A stretch of DNA of 64,000 nucleotides from Streptomyces nitrosporeus. GTDB lineage: Bacteria; Actinomycetota; Actinomycetes; Streptomycetales; Streptomycetaceae. The DNA is taken from assembly GCF_008704555.1 (NCBI RefSeq), contig NZ_CP023702.1:496001-560000 (forward strand). The letters are read 5' to 3'. The stretch's first letter is position 1. Each line of letters begins with the position of its first letter. The notes under the pieces were generated by a model. It was not told the DNA's origin. It saw nothing but the letters and a program-made list of their open reading frames with translations, and ran no database searches. A program made the translations under genes and the position numbers. Shown here piece after piece: positions 7,912-16,685 of this stretch.

Positions 7912-8489
7912 ACCGGGCACGGGGCGGGGCTCTGCCGTTGTGCGGGTGCCGCGTACCGTCGCGGTCCGTGCCCCTGCCGCCCCGCTGCCGGGCGGGTGGG
8001 GCTCCGGCGCTCGCGCCGGCTCCGGTGGCGGTCCGCCCGGAGGGCCCGGAGCGCCCGCGGCAGGGTGCGGGGCGCGCGGTGGTGCGGGGCGCGCGGTGGT
8101 GCGGGCGGCGCTGGACGCGGCGCGACCGGGCGGTGAGTTACTCGTACTGGTGATCGATCTGCTGCTCGGGCATCCCGGGTGCCACCCCGCTTCCGCCTCC
8201 GCACCGGCGTCCCGGTACAGGACCCGGCAGGGCTTCGGGGTGCCGGACAAGGCGATGACGACCCTGGTCCTGGACGTGCCGGTTCCGGTTCCGGCGGGCG
8301 CGGTCGCGCATCCGGCCGCCCCCGGGGCCCGAGCCGCCCCCGTTCCGCCGCGCCGGGCGGCCTCCCGGAGGGCGCGGCGGGACGGACATGCCCGCCCCCG
8401 AAGTGCGGACCGGCGGCTTTTGTACGGCAGACTTGTCCGGACTCCAGGGGTCCGGCGCACGAGGCCGGTCACCAAAGCGAAGGATGGGT
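7912..8489. other. 578-bp spacer without a convincing gene
   Basis: All long open frames here run into the coding frame of idi or of its antisense, have Pro/Arg/Gly-rich low-complexity products and lack a credible start. The only structure seen is the 17-bp tandem duplication at 8067-8100. It probably carries the idi promoter near its right end. Confidence 0.5.
8067..8100. repeat. 17-bp direct tandem duplication
   Basis: The unit GCGGGGCGCGCGGTGGT occurs twice in perfect tandem in the spacer between zitB and idi. It has no evident function and could have arisen by slippage. Confidence 0.8.
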
Positions 8490-9083
8490 ATGCCGACCAC
8501 ACCAGCCACCGCGGCGCACAGCTCGTCGAACGGCACCGCAGACGCGATCATGCTCGAACTGGTCGACGAGAGCGGCACCACCATCGGCACCGCGGAGAAG
8601 CTCGCGGCTCACCAGGCCCCCGGCCAGCTGCACCGGGCGTTCTCCGTCTTCCTCTTCGACGAGCAGGGCCGGCTGCTGCTCCAGCGCCGGGCGCTCGGCA
8701 AGTACCACTCCCCCGGCGTGTGGTCGAACACCTGCTGCGGCCACCCCTACCCGGGCGAGGCGCCCTTCGCGGCCGCCGCCCGGCGGACGTACGAGGAGCT
8801 GGGTGTGTCGCCCTCGCTGCTCGCCGTGGCGGGCACGGTCCGCTACAACCATCCCGACCCGGCGTCGGGCCTGGTGGAGCAGGAGTTCAACCACCTGTTC
8901 GTCGGGCTGGTGCAGGAGGGGCTGCGGCCGGATGCGGAGGAGGTCGGCGAGACGGCCTTCGTGACCGCGGACGAGCTCGCCGAGCGGCACGCCGTCGCGC
9001 CGTTCTCGGCCTGGTTCATGACGGTGCTGGACGCGGCGCGGCCCGCGATCAGGGAGCTGACGGGTCCGACGGCCGGCTGGTGA
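8490..9083 (+). CDS. idi: Isopentenyl-diphosphate delta-isomerase, type I
   Basis: The 197-residue protein is a Nudix-fold IPP isomerase. The catalytic cysteine and zinc ligands are in VWSNTCCGHPYPGE, the Nudix-like helix in AAARRTYEELGV, and the second catalytic segment with the glutamate pair is VEQEFNHLFVG. It interconverts isopentenyl and dimethylallyl diphosphate in the cytosol, starting isoprenoid synthesis. The ATG at 8490 (MPTTPATAAHSSSNG) matches the N-terminus I remember for Streptomyces Idi; an in-frame ATG at 8484 is an alternative, and GAAGGA precedes both. Its place beside zitB is conserved in the genus, not far from the hopanoid cluster in S. coelicolor, which is a plausible consumer of its product. 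Confidence 0.95.
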   Translation: MPTTPATAAHSSSNGTADAIMLELVDESGTTIGTAEKLAAHQAPGQLHRAFSVFLFDEQGRLLLQRRALGKYHSPGVWSNTCCGHPYPGEAPFAAAARRTYEELGVSPSLLAVAGTVRYNHPDPASGLVEQEFNHLFVGLVQEGLRPDAEEVGETAFVTADELAERHAVAPFSAWFMTVLDAARPAIRELTGPTAGW

Positions 9084-9237
9084 GTCCGGGGGCGGGCGGG
9101 TCCGGGCCGGCGGCGGGTTCGCGGGTCGCGGGCCCGGCGGCCACGGAGGGTGCTCCGCCGGGCAGGCCCTCGCGGTGGTGAAGAGCGCGAGCGGGGCGGA
9201 TGGCGGGCGGGAGGCCGCAGGGCGGCCGGGGCGGGGC

Positions 9238-9756
9238 TCAGAGCCTCGTCTTCAGCGGCAGCACCGCCCAGATGATCTTGCCGCCGTCCGCCGTGCGCTC
9301 GGCGTCGCAGCCGCCGCCCGCCTCTGCGGTGATCTCGCGGACCAGCAGCAGTCCCCGGCCTCCGGTCTGCCCGTGGTCCGTGATCAGGGCGGTGGGGCGG
9401 TAGGGGTGGCTGTCCTCGACCGAGACCCTGATCCACTCAGCCCCGATGGCCACCTCGACGGCCATCTCGGGCGAGAGCAGGGCCGCGTGCTTGACCGCGT
9501 TGGTGACGAGCTCCGACACGATCAGCAGCAGCCCCTGGAGGATGCCGTCCTCGACCGGTACGCCCTGCCGCGCGACCAGGTCCCGTACGGCGTGCCGGGC
9601 CTGCGGCACCGAGGAGTCGACGGTGGGCGCGGTGAAGCGCCACACACCCTCGTAGGGAGCGGCGGCCGGTACGGGGTGCTCCGGGTGTGCCTCCGGGCGG
9701 TCCGGGTGGGCGCCCGGAGGATCGGCGTGGTCCGGAACTCTTTCGCGGCTCTCCAT
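9238..9756 (-). CDS. ATP-binding protein (HATPase_c / anti-sigma RsbW-like)
   Basis: A protein of about 172 residues with a GHKL ATPase domain: N-box SELVTNAVKHAA, G1 region VEDSHPYRP and G2 region TGGRGLLLVREITAEAGG. The first 45 residues are Pro/His-rich and probably disordered (PPGAHPDRPEAHPEHPVP). Proteins of this size in Streptomyces are stand-alone RsbW-type kinases that bind or phosphorylate anti-anti-sigma proteins; none is encoded next to it. The ATG at 9756 was chosen; an ATG at 9798 would add 14 residues. It converges on idi. The intergenic region on its other side holds an inverted repeat that may be its operator. The partner sigma factor cannot be identified here. Confidence 0.8.
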   Translation of the reverse strand: MESRERVPDHADPPGAHPDRPEAHPEHPVPAAAPYEGVWRFTAPTVDSSVPQARHAVRDLVARQGVPVEDGILQGLLLIVSELVTNAVKHAALLSPEMAVEVAIGAEWIRVSVEDSHPYRPTALITDHGQTGGRGLLLVREITAEAGGGCDAERTADGGKIIWAVLPLKTRL

Positions 9757-9829
9757 GGACCGGCACCCGCTCTCGACTCGTCTGCCGTCACTGACCATCG
9801 ATGAACGAGTGTCGGTTCCAGCGTGGTCC

Positions 9830-9888
9830 CATACCCACAGCCGACCGGAACTGCCCAGTTATAGCCGTAATTTGAGCATGTGGGTATG
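9830..9888. promoter_or_regulatory. Inverted repeat CATACCCACA / TGTGGGTATG in divergent promoter region
   Basis: A perfect 10-bp inverted repeat with 39 bp between its arms encloses the most AT-rich stretch of this 303-bp divergent intergenic region (GTTATAGCCGTAATTTGAG). It lies just upstream of the HATPase gene. The wide spacing suggests two half-sites for a looping or dimer-of-dimers regulator rather than an RNA hairpin. The rest of 9757-10059 shows nothing else apart from the crotonase promoter. Confidence 0.4.
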
Positions 9889-10046
9889 CCGGCGTCGGGT
9901 GATTGGACTGCTTCTCGTCCTGTTCGGGTGCCATCCGGTCCGTCACCGTGGAGACGGTCCTCCGGCCGCCGACGGCCGGCGGTGCGTGACTGCTTCGCGG
10001 CCCCTCGCCGGTCGCAGGTGCCGGCCACGGGCCCGGACGGTGTGGA

Positions 10047-10052
10047 TAGCAT
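10047..10052 (+). promoter_or_regulatory. Candidate -10 box of a leaderless crotonase transcript
   Basis: TAGCAT is followed by exactly 7 nt (CCGGCGC) and the ATG at 10060. No ribosome binding site is present, so a leaderless start is likely. Confidence 0.5.
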
Positions 10053-10059
10053 CCGGCGC

Positions 10060-10914
<855 letters not shown>

Positions 10915-11009
10915 CGTGTACGGCACCGGCGGGCGGGCCGCCGTGCCGCCGGTGCCGTGCGTCCCACATCACACCCGTACCGGGGTTCCGGTCCGTACCG
11001 ACCAGTCAG

Positions 11010-11015
11010 TAGCGT
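11010..11015 (+). promoter_or_regulatory. Candidate -10 box of a leaderless SCO6745-family transcript
   Basis: TAGCGT is followed by 6 nt (GCCGTC) and the ATG at 11022, with no ribosome binding site. Confidence 0.5.
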
Positions 11016-11021
11016 GCCGTC

Positions 11022-11885
11022 ATGAGTACTCTCCCGCCGCGTGCCGGACGCCGCTGCCACAACGCGCTCAACCCGCTGCACTCGTGTGTCTACTTCTCCC
11101 CCGACCTGGGCAAGGAGTTCGGCGAGCTCGGTCTGACGGACACGAGCGCCGTCTACTTCGCGTCCCGTGCCGCCGCGCTCGGCGCGGTCGGGCCGGGCAC
11201 GGTCACGGCCGCCTTCTACAACTTCAGCCATGAGCTGGTGGCCCGTCATGTGCCCGCGGTGTGGTCGGTCCTCTCCCCCGCCGACGCGCTCGCCGCGCGG
11301 CTGCGGGCCGCCGACTCGACGCTGCGCCGGGTGCTCGGGGAGGAGGCCGTCTCCTCGCCGGAGATGGCCGAGGCGGCGCAGCTGGCCCTGCGCGCCGCGG
11401 AGGCCTGTACCCGGCACGCCAAGCCGCTGTACGCCGCGCACGCCGACCAGCCGGTTCCCGGCCGGCCGCACCTGGCGTACTGGCACGCGGCGTCGCTGCT
11501 GCGTGAGCACCGGGGCGACGTCCACCTCGCGGCGCTGCTGGCCGCCGGTCTCGACCCGGTCGAGGCGCTGGTCAGCCACACCGCGACGGGCAAGGGCATG
11601 TCGCCGCGCTGGGTGCTGGGGACCCGGGGCTGGCGGCGCTCCGACTGGGACGCGGCGGCGGAGCGGCTGCGCGGGCGCGGCCTGCTCGACGCGGAGGGCG
11701 AGCTGACCGAGGCGGGCACGGCGCTCAGGGCTGAGCTGGAGGAGGCCACGGACCGGATGGACGCGGCCCCGTACGAGCATCTGGGGGCGGCCGGTGTGGA
11801 GCGGCTGACCGAGCTGGGCCGCGGCTTCCTGTTCACCGCCGCGTCGAACGGGGCGTTCCCGGAGGGCATGATCGGCAAGGGCTGA
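11022..11885 (+). CDS. SCO6745 family protein
   Basis: The 287-residue protein matches the actinobacterial SCO6745 family, of unknown function, by its N-terminus (CHNALNPLHSCVYFSPDLGK) and overall layout. The N-terminal two thirds are mainly helical with conserved His/Tyr/Trp positions (AAFYNFSHELVARHVPAVW; PGRPHLAYWHAASLLREHRG). The C-terminal third (SPRWVLGTRGWRRSDWDAAA onward, then LLDAEGELTEAGTALRAELE) looks like a winged-helix MarR-type module. This suggests a regulatory or nucleic-acid-binding role, but nothing is established. No signal peptide or membrane helix is seen. The gene is probably leaderless, and a GC-rich hairpin follows it. Its presence here anchors the synteny with S. coelicolor. 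Confidence 0.85.
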   Translation: MSTLPPRAGRRCHNALNPLHSCVYFSPDLGKEFGELGLTDTSAVYFASRAAALGAVGPGTVTAAFYNFSHELVARHVPAVWSVLSPADALAARLRAADSTLRRVLGEEAVSSPEMAEAAQLALRAAEACTRHAKPLYAAHADQPVPGRPHLAYWHAASLLREHRGDVHLAALLAAGLDPVEALVSHTATGKGMSPRWVLGTRGWRRSDWDAAAERLRGRGLLDAEGELTEAGTALRAELEEATDRMDAAPYEHLGAAGVERLTELGRGFLFTAASNGAFPEGMIGKG

Positions 11886-11899
11886 GGACCACCGGAGCC

Positions 11900-11934
11900 G
11901 CCCGCGGCCGCCGGCCTTGTTGACCGCCGCGGGC
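11900..11934 (+). terminator. GC-rich hairpin after the SCO6745-family gene
   Basis: GCCCGCGGC and GCCGCGGGC pair perfectly over 9 bp around a 17-nt loop, 15 bp after the stop codon. Confidence 0.5.
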
Positions 11935-12015
11935 CGCTCCGCCGCGGCCGGGCCTGTTTACGGCCGCCGTATCCGGTCAGGCGAGTACGCGTACCCCCTC
12001 AGAAGGAGACACATT

Positions 12016-12144
12016 ATGCGTACGATCGCAGACGCCTTCCGCATGATCGGTTCCGCCGTGGGCACCGTGGTGACCCTGCCTTTCCGGTTGCTCGGCAGGC
12101 TTTTCGGCGGCGCGTCGCGCGGTGGCCGGGCCCGTAGGGCCTGA
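12016..12144 (+). CDS. LPFR-motif small protein (42 aa)
   Basis: A very short gene with a perfect ribosome binding site (AGAAGGAGACACATT before ATG). The product starts MRTIADAFRMIGSAVGTVVT and continues with LPFRLLGRLFGGASRGGRARRA. It is an amphipathic, strongly basic peptide with one short hydrophobic stretch and the LPFR motif that names a family of small Streptomyces proteins; I recognise the family but know no function for it. The hydrophobic middle and basic C-terminus would suit peripheral membrane association. It stands alone between the SCO6745-family gene and tex. Confidence that it is a real gene is high because of the Shine-Dalgarno sequence and the recognised motif. Confidence 0.8.
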   Translation: MRTIADAFRMIGSAVGTVVTLPFRLLGRLFGGASRGGRARRA

Positions 12145-12302
12145 CCGGCCGCGCGATCCGCCGGGGTGTGTCGGAGGAGGTCGCGCGACACGGCGCCCGG
12201 CCACCCGGCACAATGCAGGCGAAGGGGACCACCGGGTGCGGAACGCACCACCCGTGTGGCGCCGCCAGCACAGCCAGTACGGGAAGGCGAGTCGGTAAAA
12301 CC

Positions 12303-14792
12303 GTGACGACGTCCATCGAAGGCAGGATCGCCGAGGAACTCGGCGTACAGGAGCGTCAGGTGAAGGCGGCGGTCGAGCTGCTCGACGGCGGGTCGACCGT
12401 GCCGTTCATCGCGCGCTACCGCAAGGAAGCGACCGAGATGCTCGACGACGCGCAGCTGCGCACGCTCGAGGAACGGCTGCGTTACCTGCGGGAGCTGGAG
12501 GACCGCCGTACCGCGGTCCTGGACTCCGTGCGCGAACAGGGCAAGCTGGACGCGGAGCTGGAGGCGCGGATCCGGGCGGCCGAGACCAAGGCGCGGCTCG
12601 AGGACATCTACCTGCCGTTCAAGCCCAAGCGCCGGACCAAGGCGCAGATCGCGCGCGAGGCGGGGCTGGAGCCGCTCGCCGACGGACTGCTGGGCGACCC
12701 GTCCGTGGAACCGTCGGCCGCGGCCGCCGCGTTCGTCGACGCGGACAAGGGGGTGGCGGACGCGGCGGCGGCGCTGGACGGCGCGCGCGCCATCCTCACC
12801 GAGCGTTTCTCGGAGGACGCCGACCTCACCGGTGAGCTGCGGGAACGCATGTGGTCCCGGGGCAGGGTCGTCGCGAAGGTCCGGGAGGGCAAGGAGGAGG
12901 CGGGCGCGAAGTTCGCCGACTACTTCGACTTCTCCGAGCCGTTCACCGCTCTGCCCTCGCACCGCGTCCTGGCGATGCTCCGGGGCGAGAAGGAGGACGT
13001 ACTCGACCTGGTCCTGGAGCCGGAGGACGGTGAGGAGGCCGGGCAGCCGGGCCCCTCGGCGTACGAGAACATGGTGGCCCGCCGGTTCGGGGTCGCGGAC
13101 CGGGGCCGGCCGGGCGACGCGTGGCTGCGGGAGACCGTGCGCTGGGCCTGGCGGACGCGGATCCTGGTGCATCTGGGCATCGATCTGCGGCTGAGGCTGC
13201 GTACGGCGGCGGAGGACGAGGCGGTCCGCGTCTTCGCGTCGAACCTGCGTGACCTGCTGCTGGCCGCTCCGGCCGGGACGCGGGCGACGCTGGGCCTGGA
13301 CCCCGGCTTCCGTACGGGCGTGAAGGTGGCGGTCGTGGACGCCACCGGCAAGGTCGTCGCCACGGACGTCATCCACCCGCATGTGCCCGCCAACAAGTGG
13401 GAGCAGTCGCTGGCGACGCTGGAGCGTCTGGCGCGGGAGCACCGGGTCGAACTGATCGCGATCGGCAACGGCACGGCTTCACGCGAGACGGACAAGCTGG
13501 CCGGTGAACTCTGCGAGCGGCACCCGGAGTTGAAGCTCACCAAGGTGATGGTCTCGGAGGCCGGCGCGTCGGTGTACTCGGCGTCGGCCTTCGCCTCGCA
13601 GGAACTGCCCGACATGGACGTGTCGTTGCGCGGGGCCGTGTCGATCGCGCGGCGGCTCCAGGACCCGCTGGCGGAACTGGTGAAGATCGACCCGAAGTCG
13701 ATCGGGGTCGGCCAGTACCAGCACGACCTGGCGGAGGTGAAGCTGTCGCGTTCGCTGGACGCGGTGGTCGAGGACTGTGTGAACGGGGTCGGGGTGGACG
13801 TCAACACCGCTTCGGCGCCCCTGCTCTCGCGGGTGTCCGGTATCGGTTCCGGGCTCGCGGAGAACATCGTGGCGCACCGCGACACCAACGGTCCGTTCCG
13901 TTCACGCCGGGCGCTGAAGGACGTGGCGCGGCTCGGCCCGAAGGCCTACGAGCAGTGTGCGGGCTTCCTGCGGATCCGGGGCGGGGACGACCCGCTGGAC
14001 GCGTCGAGCGTGCACCCCGAGGCGTATCCGGTGGTGCGGACGATGGTGAAGCGGACGGGTGGTGACGTCGCCTCACTGGTCGGCAACACCGGCGTGCTGC
14101 GGTCGTTGCGGCCGGACGACTTCGTGGACGAGAAGTTCGGTCTGCCCACGGTCACGGACATCCTGAGGGAGCTGGAGAAGCCGGGCCGCGACCCGCGTCC
14201 CGCCTTCCGGACGGCCACCTTCAGGGAGGGCGTGGAGAAGATCGGCGACCTGGCCCCGGACATGGTGCTCGAAGGGGTCGTCACCAATGTCGCGGCGTTC
14301 GGCGCCTTCGTGGACGTCGGTGTCCACCAGGACGGCCTGGTGCACGTGTCGGCGATGTCGCGGACCTTCGTCAAGGACCCGCGCGAGGTGGTCAAGCCGG
14401 GTGACATCGTCAAGGTCAAGGTCATGGACGTCGACATCCCGCGGAAGCGGATCTCGCTGACGCTGCGGCTGGACGACGAGGCCGCGGCGGGCGGCGGCCA
14501 GGGGCCGCGTCGCGAGCGGAACGGCCAGGGCGGCGAAGGGCGCCCGCCGCGCCAGCGGCAGGGCGAACAGGACCGGCGGCAGGCGGGGCAGGGCGGAGGC
14601 GGCCAGGGCGGAGGCGGCCAGGGCGGAGGCCGGCGGCAGGGCGGCCAGGGGCGCCAGGGCGGCGACCAGGGCCGTGACCGGCGCGGAACCGGCGCTTCCC
14701 GGCAGGCGGCACCGGCCAACAGCGCCATGGCGGACGCGCTGCGGCGCGCCGGGCTGACCGGCGGGGCGGAGCGGGACGGCCGCAAGCGCTGA
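12303..14792 (+). CDS. tex: Tex family RNA-binding transcription accessory protein
   Basis: The 829-residue protein has the Tex architecture: an N-terminal helical domain with STVPFIARYRKEATEMLDDA, a YqgF/RNase H-like domain (LGLDPGFRTGVKVAVVDATG), helix-hairpin-helix elements (VDVNTASAPLLSRVSGIGSG) and an S1 RNA-binding domain at about residues 651-722 (LEGVVTNVAAFGAFVDVGVH). Tex proteins act with RNA polymerase and RNA and influence transcript fate. The GTG at 12303 (TTSIEGRIAEELGV) matches the usual N-terminus. Beyond S1 there is a tail of roughly 100 residues rich in Gly, Gln and Arg, partly built from a 15-bp tandem repeat, resembling RGG-type RNA-binding tails. A very strong terminator follows. 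Confidence 0.93.
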   Translation: MTTSIEGRIAEELGVQERQVKAAVELLDGGSTVPFIARYRKEATEMLDDAQLRTLEERLRYLRELEDRRTAVLDSVREQGKLDAELEARIRAAETKARLEDIYLPFKPKRRTKAQIAREAGLEPLADGLLGDPSVEPSAAAAAFVDADKGVADAAAALDGARAILTERFSEDADLTGELRERMWSRGRVVAKVREGKEEAGAKFADYFDFSEPFTALPSHRVLAMLRGEKEDVLDLVLEPEDGEEAGQPGPSAYENMVARRFGVADRGRPGDAWLRETVRWAWRTRILVHLGIDLRLRLRTAAEDEAVRVFASNLRDLLLAAPAGTRATLGLDPGFRTGVKVAVVDATGKVVATDVIHPHVPANKWEQSLATLERLAREHRVELIAIGNGTASRETDKLAGELCERHPELKLTKVMVSEAGASVYSASAFASQELPDMDVSLRGAVSIARRLQDPLAELVKIDPKSIGVGQYQHDLAEVKLSRSLDAVVEDCVNGVGVDVNTASAPLLSRVSGIGSGLAENIVAHRDTNGPFRSRRALKDVARLGPKAYEQCAGFLRIRGGDDPLDASSVHPEAYPVVRTMVKRTGGDVASLVGNTGVLRSLRPDDFVDEKFGLPTVTDILRELEKPGRDPRPAFRTATFREGVEKIGDLAPDMVLEGVVTNVAAFGAFVDVGVHQDGLVHVSAMSRTFVKDPREVVKPGDIVKVKVMDVDIPRKRISLTLRLDDEAAAGGGQGPRRERNGQGGEGRPPRQRQGEQDRRQAGQGGGGQGGGGQGGGRRQGGQGRQGGDQGRDRRGTGASRQAAPANSAMADALRRAGLTGGAERDGRKR

Positions 14793-14803
14793 GACGGCAC
14801 GCA

Positions 14804-14845
14804 CGGCGGTGGGGCGGACAGGAGTTCCTGTCCGCCCCACCGCCG
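14804..14845. terminator. 20-bp perfect inverted repeat after tex
   Basis: A 20-bp arm starting CGGCGGTGGGGCGGACAGG is repeated perfectly in inverse orientation with only GT between. It is one of the strongest hairpins in the window and should stop transcription from either side. Confidence 0.85.
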
Positions 14846-15162
14846 TTCGGCATGCGCCGACGGCCACGGGCTCCTGCCGTGGGGGGCGCCGCCCTACGGC
14901 CGGCACATCCGGCCGACACCTGACACCTGACGGCCGACACCTGACGGCTGACGGCTGACGGCCAGGCATAGAAAGCGGTTGCTACCCAAGCATTGACATG
15001 CTCAGGACCCGCCGTCACGCTGATGTCCAGCCCAGGGCACCCCCGGCCGCACCCGCCCGCCGCATCCCGGCGGCACGGGCCGCACCGGCCACCCCTCCGG
15101 CGACCCGGGGACCGGCCACACCCCCCGGGGCTCCGCACCGAACGATCCCCGGCACCACCTTC
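14846..15162. other. Intergenic stretch without a gene, with a degenerate short repeat
   Basis: No credible coding frame is seen. At about 14912-14964 the pentamer-like units GACACCT and GACGGCT alternate (GACACCTGACACCTGACGG and onward), a decayed tandem repeat. An AT-richer segment follows near 14970-15000. The pectate lyase promoter begins at 15163. Confidence 0.5.
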
Positions 15163-15191
15163 TTGACCGCACCCCAAGGGTGACGTACTGT
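15163..15191 (+). promoter_or_regulatory. HrdB-type promoter of the pectate lyase gene
   Basis: TTGACC, a 17-bp spacer and TACTGT form the best vegetative promoter seen in the window. Transcription should start near 15198, giving a leader of about 125 nt. Confidence 0.7.
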
Positions 15192-15201
15192 CACCGTCGT
15201 T

Positions 15202-15229
15202 TTCATACATGAACTTGGTTCAGAATGAA
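15202..15229 (+). promoter_or_regulatory. Candidate operator just downstream of the pectate lyase transcription start
   Basis: The left arm TTCATACATGAAC and right arm GTTCAGAATGAA form an imperfect palindrome around TTG; the inner GAAC-TTG-GTTC and the outer TTCAT/ATGAA parts are exact. It lies at about +5 to +32, where a bound repressor would block elongation. The regulator is not identified. Confidence 0.5.
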
Positions 15230-15323
15230 GATCATTGCTTCTGGGCCGAGCTCATCCTTTACCCCCGCACACCCCCGACGAGGTGCCTGCGGACACCACC
15301 GCAGGCGGTGAAAGGAACCATCA

Positions 15324-16628
15324 GTGCGCACCAGAAATCAGCACGTCAGAAGGCGAGGCGGCCGTGCGGCCGCTTCGCTCGTGGCGGCCGTCGCCACGAT
15401 CGCCGCAGGTCTCACCGCACTGTTCGCCACCGGCTCGGCCACGGCCGCACCGGCCACCGGCTCGTACACACTGAAGAACGCCGCCAGCGGACTGTGTCTG
15501 GGCGTACCCGGCGCGAGCAGCTCCGCGGGGGTCCAGCTGGCCCAGGCCGCCTGCAACGGGGCCGCCGGCCAGACCTGGAAGCTCACCGCCTCCGGCAGCG
15601 GTTACACGCTGACCGCCGCGCACAGCTCCAAGTGCGCCGGGGTGAAGGACGCTTCCACCAGTGCGGGCAAGGCGGTGGAACAGCAGAACTGCGGCGGTGC
15701 GGCGACCCAGGTGTGGACGCTGACCCCGGTCAGCGGCAGCACCTACCGGGTGGTCAACAGCAACGGCGGCAAGTGCCTGAACGTCAAGGACGGTTCGACG
15801 GCCGCCGGCGCCCTGGTCCAGCAGAACTCCTGTGACTCGGTGACCAGCAAGAGCTGGACCTTCACCGCGGCGGGCACCACCCCCACGGACCCGCCGACCG
15901 ACCCGACCGACCCGCCGACGGACCCGCCGACCGACAAGCCTTCCTGGCCGGCCGCCAACGGCAGCCAGGCCGTCTCCTCGACCATGAAGGTCTCCGGCAC
16001 CTACGACGGCGGCATGAAGCGGCTGTACGGCAGTGGCGATCTGGGCAGCGGCGGCCAGGACGAGGACCAGCCCGCGCTGATCGAGCTGGCGGACGGCGCG
16101 ACCCTGCAGAACGTCATCCTGGGCGCCCCGGCGGCGGACGGGGTGCACTGCTCCGGCGCCTGCACCATCAAGAACGTCTGGTGGGAGGACGTGGGCGAGG
16201 ACGCCGCGACCTTCCGCGGCAGCTCCTCCTCCACGGTCCGCACGGTCGACGGCGGCGGCGCGAGACTGGCGCAGGACAAGGTCTTCCAGCACAACGGCGC
16301 GGGCACCCTGGTCGTCAAGAACTTCCAGGTCGAGGACTTCGGCAAGCTGGTCCGCTCCTGCGGCAACTGCTCGACGCAGTACGGCCGTCACATCCAGCTG
16401 CAGAACATCTGGGTGACGACCCCGGGCGACTCACTCGTCGGTATCAACACCAACTACGGTGACACCGCGCGGTTCTCCGACGTCACGATCTACGACGACG
16501 CCGGCCGCGACCTGGACGTCTGCGTCAAGTACAAGGGCACGACCAGCGGCGAGCCCAGCAAGATCGGGTCCGGGGCGGACGGCACCAACTGCATCTACTC
16601 CTCGTCCGACATCAGCTACGTCGACTGA
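15324..16628 (+). CDS. Secreted pectate lyase (PL3) with N-terminal ricin-type lectin domain
   Basis: The 434-residue protein has a long Sec-type signal peptide (RRR, then SLVAAVATIAAGLTALFATG, cleavage near ATAAPA). A beta-trefoil CBM13/ricin-type lectin domain follows at about residues 45-185, with QxW-type repeats (QTWKL, QVWTL, KSWTF). A Pro-Thr-Asp linker (TDPPTDPTDPPTDPPTDK) leads to a C-terminal PL3 pectate lyase domain containing DGVHCSGACTIKNVWWEDVG and GRHIQLQNIWV. PL3 enzymes cleave polygalacturonate by beta-elimination with calcium. The GTG at 15324 follows AAAGGA. It is monocistronic, with its own promoter and operator candidate, and ends in a hairpin shared with the converging ABC-F gene. 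It fits a plant-debris-degrading lifestyle. Confidence 0.92.
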   Translation: MRTRNQHVRRRGGRAAASLVAAVATIAAGLTALFATGSATAAPATGSYTLKNAASGLCLGVPGASSSAGVQLAQAACNGAAGQTWKLTASGSGYTLTAAHSSKCAGVKDASTSAGKAVEQQNCGGAATQVWTLTPVSGSTYRVVNSNGGKCLNVKDGSTAAGALVQQNSCDSVTSKSWTFTAAGTTPTDPPTDPTDPPTDPPTDKPSWPAANGSQAVSSTMKVSGTYDGGMKRLYGSGDLGSGGQDEDQPALIELADGATLQNVILGAPAADGVHCSGACTIKNVWWEDVGEDAATFRGSSSSTVRTVDGGGARLAQDKVFQHNGAGTLVVKNFQVEDFGKLVRSCGNCSTQYGRHIQLQNIWVTTPGDSLVGINTNYGDTARFSDVTIYDDAGRDLDVCVKYKGTTSGEPSKIGSGADGTNCIYSSSDISYVD

Positions 16629-16649
16629 CGCCCTCCGGCGGCACACCGG

Positions 16650-16678
16650 GCCCGCTCCTCCCGCCGGGAGGGGCGGGC
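16650..16678. terminator. Bidirectional hairpin between pectate lyase and ABC-F genes
   Basis: GCCCGCTCCTCCCG pairs with the following CGGGAGGGGCGGGC, with one mismatch, in a 58-bp convergent gap. Confidence 0.7.
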
Positions 16679-16685
16679 TCCGGCG

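Noticed and set aside
7940..9181. Long open frame covering the zitB-idi spacer and idi in another frame
   Set aside because: It has no ribosome binding site, its product is Ala/Arg/Pro/Gly-rich without domains, and it overlaps the certain idi gene; high GC makes such open frames common.
11958..13442. Long open frame antisense to tex
   Set aside because: The sense strand encodes a complete Tex protein with all domains; the antisense product has no recognisable motif.
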